DNA of 64,000 bases, taken from NCBI GenBank assembly GCA_022495005.1, contig JAGYXB010000460.1, forward strand, positions 558,001-622,000, read 5' to 3'. The notes below the pieces were generated by a model. That model saw only the letters and a list, made by a program, of their open reading frames with translations. It did not search any database and had not been told where the DNA came from. The stretch's first letter is position 1, and the number at the start of each line of letters is the position of its first letter. This document shows positions 46,659 to 56,961 of the stretch, in pieces. Source of the stretch: Rhyacophila brunnea (Eukaryota; Arthropoda; Insecta; Trichoptera; Rhyacophilidae). The position numbers and the translations under genes are program-made.

Positions 46659-47010
46659 AATAAACCATCTCTTTTATTCAACGAATAATTCATAAGATTT
46701 TGAGAATGAAATATTCCATATATTGAACATAAATAACTTGAGAACAAAAGAAATGGTTTATTAAAAATTGTTAGCAAGTTCAAGTAGACGTTATAACTAA
46801 AATATTTGGGGAAAGCCATGCGTCGGTTAGTAATTTGAGGAATTAATATTCCTTGATTTAATACACAGAAACCCATAGTCAATAATATCGTAATTAAATA
46901 GGAGACCCCGTTAAAATCCTGTCGAGCATCGTATTTTTTTCAAATATATTTTTTTTTCTAGTGGGTAAGAAGTGTTTTCAAGTTATATATATACGTTCAA
47001 TATTGTATTG
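46659..47010. mobile_element. composite: inverted SINE-2 tail, spacer, truncated head, SINE-2 tail (copy A)
   Basis: 46659-46757 is the SINE-2 tail in minus orientation (CAACGAATAATTCATAAGAT, ATTCCATATATTGAACATAA). A spacer at 46795-46905 (AAAGCCATGCGTCGG, AATTAATATTCC) follows. A truncated tRNA-like head (TCCTGTCGAGC) and a plus-strand tail (TTTCTAGTGGGT, GTTTTCAAGTTATATATATA) complete it. The same four blocks in the same order form 54392-54850. Confidence 0.7.
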
Positions 47011-47084
47011 TATTTCACCATCGCATTTCATTTATGTATTTTTAATATTCAATAATATTTTATTATATAAAGCACATTGCCACA

Positions 47085-47260
47085 AATAGTTGCAGGTTCA
47101 AGTCCCGTCGGGCTTTTTTTCAAAAAAATATTTTTCTAGTAGATATATCTGAGGTGTTTTCAAAATAATATGTATATTCAATATTATATAGAATGTTACA
47201 TTCTTAAATTTTGTGAATTATTTGTTGAATAAAATAAGTGGTTTATTATTTAGTTATATC
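47085..47260 (+). mobile_element. SINE-2 (tRNA-derived), 5'-truncated
   Basis: CAGGTTCAAGTCCCGTCGGG is the T-arm and 3' acceptor half of a tRNA-like head. The body that follows (TTTTTCTAGTAGATATATCT, GAGGTGTTTTCAA, ATTCAATATTATATAGAATG, TTGTGAATTATTTGTTGAAT) matches the inverted tails at 46659 and 54392. Confidence 0.75.
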
Positions 47261-47430
47261 AACCAACTGGATCAATCATAGAACAATACAATATGAGATA
47301 TAATAAAATAAAAGAATAATTAGTGATGGTCACAAGAACAGACGGGCACAGAGAGCATTATTAAATCAAACAATATAAATTAAGTTTTAACTGTAAACGA
47401 TAATTAATCGAATCTTTGCCATTACTGTAA
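47261..47430. other. AT-rich spacer
   Basis: Nothing recognised. Confidence 0.4.
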
Positions 47431-47944
47431 TAGCACTCCAACAAAACCGCCCTGACATTGCCGCCCAAACATTACCGCCCAGGCGTTGCCGCCAACCAAG
47501 TGCTCGTCAATACCGCACGGACAAACCCGCCCAGACAAAACTGCCCGCAAAAAAATACAAAAATATTTAAAACAAGTGCTTTTTTGGTTTTTCGAATTAC
47601 GTATCGATAGAAATTTACATACCTACTTACGAAAATCAGTATAATTTGATGTGTAATTCGTTGCAGCTGTTAATAGAGAAATAACTAAAAATCATCAGCT
47701 TTTAACACTTAGTTAAAGCCCTTTGTATGGTAGTATTTCTAATTTAGAATATTGAAGAAGGTTAGCACACAATATTGAAATTTAAATTTAAATAATTTAT
47801 ATTTTTTATATCTTTATTCGTCTGTTTTTTTTTCATTTGTGTATCTAAAATATAATATTATGTAAAAATAAAAATTGTCGCATTTAATTGTTTTGACGGC
47901 AATGTCTGGGAGGTAATGTCTGGGCGGTTTTGTGGGGACCCCTA
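47431..47944. mobile_element. DNA transposon relic with CCGCCCAGACATTGC subterminal repeats
   Basis: The left end TAGCACTCCAACAAAACCGC and the inverted right end reading TAGGGGTCCCCACAAAACCG form imperfect terminal repeats. At least five ~18-bp copies of (G/A)(A/C)CATT(A/G)CCGCCCA(G/A) follow the left end and two precede the right one. Such clustered subterminal repeats are typical transposase-binding arrays. No target duplication or coding sequence was seen, so the superfamily is open. Confidence 0.68.
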
Positions 47945-48711
47945 CAATAATACTAGTTAAAATGAGGTTCTGTAAAAATTATATGTTTAAGTGTAAATAT
48001 TACTTATGTGCGTCGAATTTAATGAAATACTTCATTTACAGCGTGACATTAAAATTTTACGACCTTGCAAATGAAAGTTAAGAAGTTGCCTCGGCTTAGC
48101 TTCTTCCTCCTCTCTTTTATTTGCTCAATATAATGACGGAAGCCATCAAAAGACTTAATTCAAATTTGAAATTTAATTGACTATTTGCGCATAATCAAAA
48201 CGGGTCTATTTTCTTACATTGTCGGCCCGTTTTCATAGAAGCTAGTACGCCCTTTTTACTTTGTATTATATTATTTCTTTAAATATCCCGTTAAAAAGAT
48301 ATTTCATTAGGAGAAAACGACCTGAAAATATGCTTGCTTTGCTATTAAAAAAAATAAATGGTGCGGTTGGTTAGACTGGCATTATAATTTAATTTGTATA
48401 TTATATTACTAAGTAACTGTAATACGAAATGCTACTTTTTTGCGGTTTCATTTAATTATATTTTTTAGCATCTGAGTTTTTATTCGCCATTAAAACTGAA
48501 TGCTACAAATTAGGAAGTGCAAATTTTGAATTTTGTAGGTAAATATAATTTACATTTACTTTCCTAAGCAAGCACACCCTGAGGTATGATGAACATTGAC
48601 GTAATTTTGACGTAAGAAACATTACTAGGATTAAGTTTCAGCCATTTGCTTTGATATATTTTGTTCAATAGAATGAAACAGTTCAGCATATTATTCTTTC
48701 GGATAACCCAT
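47945..48711. other. AT-rich, nothing recognised
   Basis: No repeat or coding signal noticed. Confidence 0.4.
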
Positions 48712-48714
48712 TAA

Positions 48715-49287
48715 GCCGGCTCGCACATCACAACTCGCCTTGTGTGCCTGACGGCCATAAATCAAAACTTCCGAGACCGCCGGCGAATGTTGCATGTTAC
48801 AACCTCGCACATCTGCCTAGCGACATCGACATTCGCGCGTAATCTACCGAAACGTCAAAATTTACTCTAGCTAGACGACGCCATTGCGCAAATATGTCAT
48901 CAGACGCGGAAACAGCGATTATTATTTATTGGTACCGGAGACATTTAAGGAGAAGTCTCTCGTCTGCCATTTTTATTGTGTTGATTGTATGAACAAACGT
49001 CAAACGCGGTGACCAGCGATGAGCGAGAAATGACAGTGTAGACAGAAACAGAGACAGAAATGGCCGATTGTGCGGCTGTGCGCATGCGCAGAGTCGACAT
49101 TTTTCGATATCGACATGCAGGCTCTAGCAAACGCAATTCGTTGCATGCAGGAGCGTCGCAGCGTCGCAGTTGCATTGGCCAATCTGCGAAGCTCTATTTG
49201 ATAACGTTTGTTTCTTGGTTTACGATGACGTCACATCGACGAATTCGTCGTAATACGCATGCGGCGAGTTCTGATGTGCGAGCCTTC
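48715..49287. mobile_element. PIF/Harbinger-type element, GGCTCGCACATCA family
   Basis: The left end GCCGGCTCGCACATCACAAC and the inverted right end GAAGGCTCGCACATCAGAAC are flanked by TAA on both sides (48712-48714, 49288-49290). GC content jumps at both borders. It is 573 bp long and distinct from the 28304/39477/58991 and 40550 families. Confidence 0.86.
48896..48979 (+). pseudogene. possible start of a Harbinger transposase
   Basis: ATG at 48896 opens MSSDAETAIIIYWYRRHLRR, resembling the acidic start plus (I/L)(I/L)..RRR..R seen at the beginning of many insect Harbinger nucleases, after which the frame closes. Its position just inside Harbinger-type ends supports this; on sequence alone it would be weak. 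Confidence 0.4.
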
Positions 49288-49359
49288 TAAGAGTGGGGTG
49301 TGTCATTCTTCAACCAAAAGAGAGTGTTAGCGCTAGTGAGTGAGAGCCAGACCACGGAG

Positions 49360-49830
49360 CCAGCCTCATCATCATCAAAGGCCAGTGCCTGGCATCCTTA
49401 GTATAACCCACTCCAGCATCCGATTTCTCACGCCCTATTACATATAGTATTAAAACAGTATAAAGAGATATATGAGAAAATAAATAGATACACAATTATA
49501 AAAGTAGATACATGGAAATACACCGAATGAGCTAAATGGACCCTATTTTTAGAATTAATACAACAACGCCTACCTATACTCATCCTTTCATACGTGGAAT
49601 ATATAACATCCGAAGCGATTTGGTTGAACAGAGTTATTGCTCTCCCAATTGGCATCACCAATGGCAGGTTAGTTCTGCACCTAAGGAGAATAGAAAACTG
49701 ATCCTCTCGATTTCTAAGATAGTTATCAGGGACACACAGGTCAATACTACCTAGGATGGTTGATTTCTCATTTACCACGTATAAGTCGAAAAGAATACAT
49801 TGCCAAATATAAAAATAAATAAACACTAAT
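49360..49830 (-). mobile_element. retroelement remnants with (TGA)n tail and unnamed coding repeat
   Basis: On the minus strand the stretch ends CCAGGCACTGGCCTTTGATG followed by more GATGA, like the tail after a LINE stop codon. Upstream, a 132-codon frame contains DNYLRNREDQFSILLRCRTN and LPLVMPIGRAITLFNQIASD, the segment also present at 5825. Two old insertions may be stacked. Family not recognised. Confidence 0.45.
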
Positions 49831-50122
49831 TATTGTATTCACGCTCGTGGCAATCCTTCGTTTTCCAAAATTTGTTGCAGATAGTTCATATCGTTTTAAT
49901 AATCATTTAACAGCTCTAAGAAATATTCTATAATGTCTTTGGTCTGCTCTAATGTATTATCTTAATGATCAATTTTAGTTAATTACTTTTATTTACTACA
50001 CAAAAGTAAAATTATATTTATTATATACATTAATAAAATGTCATCGTGCAGGTTGCCAGATTCTTCTACGGGTCCAGGGGTAGTTTGAAAAGTTTGTTTG
50101 TTAAAAAAAACCCATTCTATTA
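49831..50122. other. AT-rich spacer
   Basis: Nothing recognised. Confidence 0.4.
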
Positions 50123-50172
50123 ACAGTCACGTGCCAATCCAAAAAACTTTTTGGATTGCGATTAACCACTGT
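50123..50172. repeat. imperfect short palindrome
   Basis: ACAGTCACGTGCCAATCCAA and the inverse reading ACAGTGGTTAATCGCAATCC face each other around AAAACTTTTT, like a MITE reduced to its two ends. Confidence 0.5.
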
Positions 50173-51060
50173 CAAACACTTCGCCGAACTGTCTGTGCTG
50201 AACTGTGAGTTTATGTTCTATAGTCAATAAACGTTGAACCCATTTGTAATATCTAATTTTCCGTGAAGATAATTATAATAGTGCATCCATTCACTTGAGA
50301 TGTCTACCGTCTCAACAATCTTGCACACAGTAGTATTATGGTAGAATAACATGAACATTTTCAATGATTTCTTCGGTGGTGACCTCAAATGGGCGTCTTG
50401 ATTGCGATTAATGTTCGGTGTTAGTACAGCCATATTTAAAACCCATTCGCTGCGCACCTTTTAATTAATATTGAATTACGATATTTAAATAACATGCTAA
50501 TTATATCTAATGGCCACCTGATAGGCAACGTACCAGTTGCGTTGTACGCAGTGAATAGGAAATTCATTTATCCAAAAAATAAATGTTGGTGCTAAGTCCA
50601 AGTAAACTTCATCCAAATAGGCTTTGATATGTGTACCCATTGACATATTGTTATAATTTAAATATTTTATGAGAGTACGAAAATATTTTCTCATTTCTAT
50701 GACAAATACAAAAGTGAACGATTTAGATGGCAGTCAAATGTGAACTACGTGTAGGATATGACTGAAAATTTGATAAAAGTCATTTTTAAAATCATACTTT
50801 CGATTAGTCATTTTATGGTGCCAACTCAGAAGATTTTTTTAACTACCCTTGTAACAAGAGAAAAAAAATTCATTAAGAAAAGTACTTATCACAAAACAAC
50901 TTATCACGAAAGTACCTACGTGTTTCAATGGGGTAAAAAAAAAGTAATTCAGTTAGTAAACACAATCCTCTTTTCAACCATTTTCAGCACACAATTGCGA
51001 CAAAGAACAAACTCGCCACATTTCTTTTTACGTGGCACTTCAACACACAAGATTTCCATT
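50173..51060. other. non-coding; diverged repeat E piece at 50475-50535
   Basis: TTTAAATAACATGCTAATTA and TCTAATGGCCACCTGATAGG match the repeat E copy at 20383. Two minus-strand frames (50224-50457, 50497-50694) look mildly protein-like; the second ends in a pattern faintly like a mariner C terminus, too weak to call. Confidence 0.4.
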
Positions 51061-51310
51061 TAATCGAATTATCACGGCATTTAAAAATTAGGGGACCGGG
51101 CGCCAGTGCTTCAAATTGGTAAATGTGTTCCGTGGTAGGGGACGCCCGTTAGCCGTGATGGGGACCATTGTTTCACAGTCCTATTTTTCCACAGCTCTGT
51201 CCCCTACCAGTTTTATTAGATTGTTGCCAGTGGCGAGACTATTAGCTCGTGTGCCACCCGTTCCCTGCTAATGGGATTATGTTGCGTCGACAGTGGTCAT
51301 CGACAACAAT
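51061..51310. other. balanced segment with inverted GGTAGGGGAC
   Basis: TGGTAGGGGAC (51132-51142) and its inverse GTCCCCTACCA (51198-51208) sit in a sharply GC-richer block. Probably transposon-derived; not identified. Confidence 0.35.
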
Positions 51311-51444
51311 TTTGTTAAACATTACCATTTAGACACATAATTTATCAACAAAATTTTCAAATAAAATAAATTAAGATATTGTGGTATATAAGCATTTACA
51401 GCGTAGTGAAATTTATTGACTCCCCATGCAAACTGAGCCTCTGG

Positions 51445-52039
51445 CAATGGCGAATGGTGGAGTTAGGCTATTAAGATTCGACATAAATAGTGCACACTAA
51501 ACTTTGTCAGTTATACTTATTTGTTTTCGTTGAACTAATAATACAATTTGCAGATGGTACTGGTTAGTTTTTAAAATTTAATTAAACCCAGTCTAAGTCA
51601 AACCATAATAGTTTAGGTATGCTATCGGCGATCCAAGAAAAATAGTGCACACTTTTTCAGTCATACTTATTTGTTTTCGTTGAATTAAGAGTACATATTA
51701 CAGATGGTGTTGGTTAGTTTTTTTTTTAAATTCAATAAGCCCTGCATATAATATGTAGATACCAAACCATAATCGATAAAAAATATTCTTCTATCTATAT
51801 TATATTATTATCCAAAATGATGCATGATTTAATTACATAGATTTAGATATTTTATAGATAAATGAGTATTATTTGACTATTATCTACTGAATCTTATCAA
51901 TTGAATTTTAAATTCGAATAAACTTTATCTAGACAATATAGTCTTAGTTCAATGAAAACAAATACGTTTGACTGACATAGTTAAAAGTGAGCACTATTTA
52001 TCTTGGATCTTAATAGCCTACCCCCTCCCTTCGCCACTG
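51445..52039. mobile_element. hAT MITE, CAGTGGCGAAGGG family (copy 3)
   Basis: The left end CAATGGCGAATGGTGGAGTT and the inverted right end reading CAGTGGCGAAGGGAGGGGGT are flanked by GCCTCTGG and ACCTCTGG (7 of 8). Subterminal TTTGTCAGT.ATACTTATTTG matches 6881 and 15571. It is 595 bp and non-coding. Confidence 0.88.
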
Positions 52040-52047
52040 ACCTCTGG

Positions 52048-53049
52048 ACCCCATTCTTAAAACTAGGTAAGATAATATTGTTCTTATATCATTTTATGCA
52101 TTCAACGTGAACGAATAAAACCAAACCACTACTCATGTATATTTACAAGACACGTAAGAAATATTATCACAAATCTTATTCTGTCTATATCAAAAACAAT
52201 TCATTCAATTTACGATAAACTATCAATGATCGTACTATTCATATTCTATGGCATGAATCACAAAATTATGTCGTGGTTGATATATTTAAACTCATCGATA
52301 ATTCTTCACTATGTTTAATTTTCTTAAACTCTCTCTCTCGGAGTCTATTGAGGCTAATCCAACAAGGATCGCTAGATAGATTAAACTATTGTGTACCATT
52401 AAACTTCTCTTAGATTACTTCCAATAAAATTATTATTATATTGTAGGAAACAGTGTATATATTACGTCATGTCAGTAACAGTGGCGTACTGTCCATAGAT
52501 GCTGTGGATGCGAAGTTTACCTGAAAATACTCGGTAACAATAGTATGTCATAATATTGATAATATAATAACTACTGCGTAATCAAATGCTGCCTATATTT
52601 TTTACTATATTTCTGTAATGACATGGTTGTCTAATGATTGAATGAAATGTTCATTTTGACTTTTGTTTTTAAATTGTATACTTAACTAAATATAGCCAAA
52701 CATGGCCTATAAAGTGTTGATAATATGTAGAAAATATAGGGTATATATGATTTTTTCCAACAGCGTGTCCACGATCAAACTGTTGTCGCACACTACCGGT
52801 TATAAATCTGTTGCATTTTAGAATAGTCAGTGTAAATAAGACGCTAAATTTTAATTTAATTTGTGTTAAAATGATAAAAAATGTCTATCGTATGAGAAAC
52901 ACAACATAATCTAAGCCGTCAAAATTTCTCGATTAAATTGGGTCAACATATGGGCCAGGCTGGAAATTGTTTATGCAAAGCCATATATCTATGCGTAGGA
53001 GTGTTAGGAGATATAAATTTTGGTGATTCATGACAAATTTCCTAGAATG
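52048..53049. other. AT-rich; lone transposon-like end at 52491
   Basis: CAGTGGCGTACTGTCCATAG near 52489 looks like the terminal repeat of a cut-and-paste element, but no partner end was found. Confidence 0.35.
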
Positions 53050-53145
53050 CACAAACAATTGGAAGATTGCGAAGGATAAAGCAGACTGGGGAAGATGACT
53101 TGAAGAGACCAGAGCCTATCCGACAAATTGCACGACGAATGATAA
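53050..53145 (+). mobile_element. LINE 3' end remnant with (ATG/ATA)n tail
   Basis: NNWKIAKDKADWGR, a stop, then LEETRAYPTN parallels the LINE C terminus NWK..(L/A)DRD.WRELLEEA at 3553. It ends in GAATGATAATGATG, the trinucleotide tail. Heavily decayed. Confidence 0.6.
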
Positions 53146-54391
53146 TGATGTAATATTATAGACAAACTATTATTAATAAAAAAAAACACTATCCAATACC
53201 AGAAACCGTTGTTTTTACAATAATGCCACAGATATGCACAAAGTGTGCTAGTTATCTAGTTTGTAACTGATAATGACACTGCTTGCTTCTCCAGAAAGGC
53301 GAGTAGTATCTATCTAGTGTTAGGAACATTATGCTATAATCGAGTTCTACCTACTCATATTTTTTACAAAGTACTATTTAATGACTTTAGCTTGTACATG
53401 TAAACTCATACCTATTTTAAATAACACTTATAAAATAACAGAATGGCGATATTACGGGCGCTTGGCGTAGTGTAAGTTTATTCAGTGAAATACGTAACAC
53501 GGACAACCACAGTATGCCAATGACATCTTCTAGATGTTTTTCACGGTTCTGTTTAAGAAGAAGAGCTTCTTAAATCTGCCAATCTTCGATCTGATCTTTG
53601 CAGGGGAAAAATATCCTGCATTTTGATGCAGCGTTGTCATAACAACAGATAATTTGGACTAAAATAACAATATAAATCATATTTTCAACCTGTATTTTAA
53701 TTCATTAAATAATTATAATTATAGCAGGCAGCCAAGGTTCTCACAATGTGATTTTAGAGCCATCTCAAGTATCGAATACAACTGGTTGATAACAACTAGT
53801 TCCAATACATACTAAGTTTTGAATATATATGTTACTAGATCCGAGTCGTACATAAGCACTCTAAAATTACGTACACTCTATTACAATTACAAATAACTGA
53901 CAATTGCTTTTATTAAGTTGTCCCCAAAATAAAATTATATAATCAGTGAGTAAATATTTATATATTACTATCATGGTATTATCGAATTTTCCCAAGTTTT
54001 AATTACTAAAACTAAGGTTGGCCATATATACATAATAAATATGCAAATATGTTTCATTTAAAAGAGACTTACATAATAGTCATTCCGTTTCTATCTTTAA
54101 GGGGGAAATAAATGTTTTCAATCTTCATCAGTTATATACCACAAAGTATGTGTATAGTTTTCGTCACTGTTCAATAAGCATTGATAGATTAAGTCTTTGC
54201 CAGTCGGAATTCGACATTCCTGTATAACACCATTTTGGCAGATGACACAATTCAAGTATAATTTATCTCGTGCTTTCACTTCCGGAATACATTTCTATAT
54301 ATTTCGGTATCCTTCCAAAAAAGTATTTACTAAAACTATTAATTATTATTTAATTTTGAACGCACGTAAGATTTAAAAACATAATATTATT
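53146..54391. other. AT-rich, nothing recognised
   Basis: A balanced patch around 53480-53620 has no open frame or known end. Confidence 0.4.
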
Positions 54392-54850
54392 AATAAACCA
54401 TGTCTTATATTCAGCGAATAATTCACAAGATTTGAGAATGTAACATTCCATATATTGAACATGCATAACTTGAAAACACCTCAGATATATTATTATACCC
54501 ACTAGAAAAACCATATTTTAAAAAGCATAATTAAATATTTGGCGAGAGCCGGACGTTGGTTAATAATTAAAGTAATTAATATTCCTTTATTTAAAACACA
54601 AAAACCGATAGTCAATAATAATGTAATTTGATAAGCATTTTATGTAGAACCTATTAGTTTAAATTATCGCAATTAGGTATGAGGCTCGTGGCTTAATTGG
54701 TAAAAGCATATTGGCGCGATACCAGTGGATGTACAGGTTCAAATCCCGTCGAGCAGTGTATTTTTTTCAAATGTATTTTTTTTTTATTGCGTATATATTT
54801 GAGGTATTTTTAAGTTATGTATGTTCAATAAAGATTATTATTATTGAAAT
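54392..54850. mobile_element. composite: inverted SINE-2 tail, spacer, tRNA-like head, SINE-2 tail (copy B)
   Basis: 54392-54525 is the SINE-2 tail inverted (CAGCGAATAATTCACAAGAT, ATTCCATATATTGAACATGC, CCCACTAGAAAAA). 54530-54650 is the spacer shared with copy A (GAGAGCCGGACGTTGG, AATTAATATTCC). 54681-54755 is a complete tRNA-like head and the rest a plus-strand tail. Confidence 0.72.
54683..54755 (+). tRNA. tRNA-like head (SINE-2), cloverleaf largely foldable
   Basis: GCTCG at the 5' end pairs with CGAGC at the 3' end. GCTTAATTGGTAAAAGC forms a D-arm, ATTGG/CCAGT an anticodon stem with loop CGCGATA, and AGGTTCAAATCC is a B-box. Position 33 is G instead of the near-universal T, and one T-stem pair is broken, so a working tRNA is unlikely. 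The attached SINE-2 body shows it is the promoter head of a retroposon. Confidence 0.6.
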
Positions 54851-54854
54851 TATT

Positions 54855-55602
54855 ACTTTTTTTTAATAATTTGAATGTACCTAAGTCTTAATCATATTAT
54901 TGTATATTTAATTAAGTCGATATTTAATAAAAAAAATATTATAAGTGTTGTTTATTTATAATATAGTATGTGGTAGGAATATGTAATCTGCCCTTCATAT
55001 TTACAACTATATACTTTGTTTTGGTACATGCACTATTTGTTAAAAAAATATATATATTTTATTATTCATAATATGCATTGAGAATTATATAGAGAAACAA
55101 ACATATACTGAAAACCTTATTTCTCATGATAAAATATAATTAAATCAAAACCATTTCCTTCCAATCTTACTGAGAAATAAGAATGATCATGCCTAGAGTA
55201 GAAATAACTATCCATTATAACTTCAAAGCCACACAATTAATAAATAATTGCTTCCCTTAACTTGATATCTCTTACATAAGTTCTCTTATTTATAAATAAA
55301 AAGGCGAATAAATATTTTACAGAAATAACCTGAATAATATGGCCAATATAAAAATTATCCTTCCAGACAGGACAAATTTGAATATCGCCGTTTTCAATCA
55401 GTTCTTAATATAAAGCAAACACTCGAGTTTGTATAGAAAACGTTCCCACGTATTGAAAGGAAATCATTTCTATGATTTTATTATCCTGAGTGATCTTTAG
55501 TTAAAGTTTTCCTCGACGAAATTAGATTTCTGTTCTCAATTTATTCACCTATTGACTAAAAGATTGGTTTTTTCAACTTTATTAATAGTGTCACTAAGTA
55601 GC
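54855..55602. other. AT-rich, nothing recognised
   Basis: No repeat or coding signal noticed. Confidence 0.4.
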
Positions 55603-55812
55603 TTTTAATACAGTGGTTCTTAACCTGGGTTCGGTGAGTCAGTCTCAGGGGTTTGGCGGAGGTCAAGACACACACCCGACTGATATGAACAGAGAACTTC
55701 GCAAACTTTCCCCTGCAAGACGACTGTGTAAGTAAGATTGAAGATAATTTCTCGTTTATCGGTCTTTTTTCTATTGCACTCGGTGTACCTATACCATGGT
55801 CCCCACATCCTG

Positions 55813-56468
55813 ATACGGGCCCTCAGGCTAAGATATTTGGCGGCCCCCCTACCTACCGCTAAGATTAAATGCAGTGTGAAACACTAAATTAACGTTTTTC
55901 AAATTGTATTTTAGTTCAAATTAAGGGTACTTATACAGTGAATTATTGGCGAATTTTAATACATCTACTTTAATAATGGAGCTGTCGAGTATCAACACAT
56001 AATAATCAAAAAATATATTGCACAATTATATAAGTAACTGAAAATGTTCATGGTCATGAAGTGTAATAGCACCGCAGGCGACTTTTTTACTATTAAAGCT
56101 AATTTATGATGTGTGTTTATCTCACTTATCTGGTCAACCCGACACGCCGGGCCTCCCACAGCCCGGGCCCCCAGGCTAGAGCCCTGTCAGCCCTCTCCAG
56201 ATGACCTACACCACTCCGGAATTCGGGTGGACACCGAGAATTTTTTGACAGTTCCCTTAGGTATTGGGTTTCTAAAAAACCTGACATTATTGTTTCGAAA
56301 TTTTTGTGTTAGAAATTAAAATCTAAGATTTTTTTCTAAAAAGGGTGCTGGAGAATTATTACAAATCATTTTTTGCCGTGTTTTTATTTGTCTAATCTAT
56401 TGGCTTTCAATTTCAATTTTTTTGGGGGGGGCAAGGCCCCTTGCCTCCCCCCCTGGGTGCGCCACTGG
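55813..56468. mobile_element. nested GC-rich transposon fragment(s)
   Basis: GGGCCCTCAGGCTAAGATAT and GGCGGCCCCCCTA open the left side. CCGGGCCTCCCACAGCCCGG lies near 56147. GGGGGGGGCAAGGCCCCTTG and CCCCTGGGTGCGCCACTG close the right, the latter being the inverse of a CAGTGGCGCACCC end. Left and right ends do not match each other, so more than one insertion or a deletion is involved. Confidence 0.5.
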
Positions 56469-56555
56469 GGGAGACAGCCGTTCACGTTTAGTGTTGAGAC
56501 AACAGATGTCAATGATGAATACCTCGATGAATTCCTTGAAATTCAGCAGAGCCAG

Positions 56556-56879
56556 GTTTAACAGCAACTCTTCAGAACAACAACGCTCTCAACGTTTTGT
56601 TGTCAAATGGTAACGTACCCTGTTATTGCTAAGAAAGCTCTGGAGATTTTCATACCGTTTGTTACAACATATCTTTGCGAGCAATCCTTTTTGAGGATGC
56701 TGGACATAAAAACGAAGAAAAGGAACAGACTTTGTTGCGAACATGACATGAGAGTGGCACTTGCCAAGGTAAAGCCGCGCATTTCTGAATTGGTCTCTGA
56801 ATGGTTCATTTTGTGCTCCAGTAAAATATATACCTATGTTTGGAATTTGAAAAAAATCATATTTTATGTTTCCAATTAA
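56556..56879 (+). pseudogene. hAT transposase dimerisation domain (ZBED5/SCAND3-like)
   Basis: The plus strand reads FRTTTLSTFCCQM then VTYPVIAKKALEIFIPFVTT, YLCEQSFLRMLDIKTKKRNR and LCCEHDMRVALAKVKPRISE. The conserved order YP.IA..AL..F.PF.TTYLCE..F..(L/M)..IKTK.RNRL....D.R.AL....PRI is the C-terminal dimerisation region of the Charlie-type hAT lineage. The usual FW before YP is FC here, and the S of the FS motif is L. Upstream domains are missing or lie beyond the nested insertion. It ends at TAA 56877. Confidence 0.85.
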
Positions 56880-56961
56880 GAAGGGTTCGGTGAATGCGCA
56901 TATGAAACTGGTGAGGGTCAGTACCTCCAACAAGGTTAAGAACCACTGTGTTAATATAATC

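Larger units (their letters stand above)
55611..56948 (+). mobile_element. hAT (Charlie-like) element, CAGTGGTTCTTAACC ends
   Basis: Starts CAGTGGTTCTTAACCTGGGT and ends with the inverse, ...AAGGTTAAGAACCACTG. The 8-bp flanks TTTTAATA and TGTTAATA match at 7 of 8. The end sequence is shared with Charlie-type hAT elements across animals. It is 1338 bp, with a broken transposase tail near the 3' end and a different GC-rich element nested in the middle. Confidence 0.92.

Noticed and set aside
49310..49826. Host gene on the minus strand
   Set aside because: The frame contains a segment repeated at 5825 and ends near a LINE-like tail, so it is transposon debris.
50497..50694. mariner transposase C terminus
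   Set aside because: The resemblance is limited to a few residues and no terminal repeats or D,D catalytic motif were seen.
54683..54755. Functional tRNA gene
   Set aside because: G at position 33, a broken T-stem pair and the attached SINE body argue for a retroposon head.
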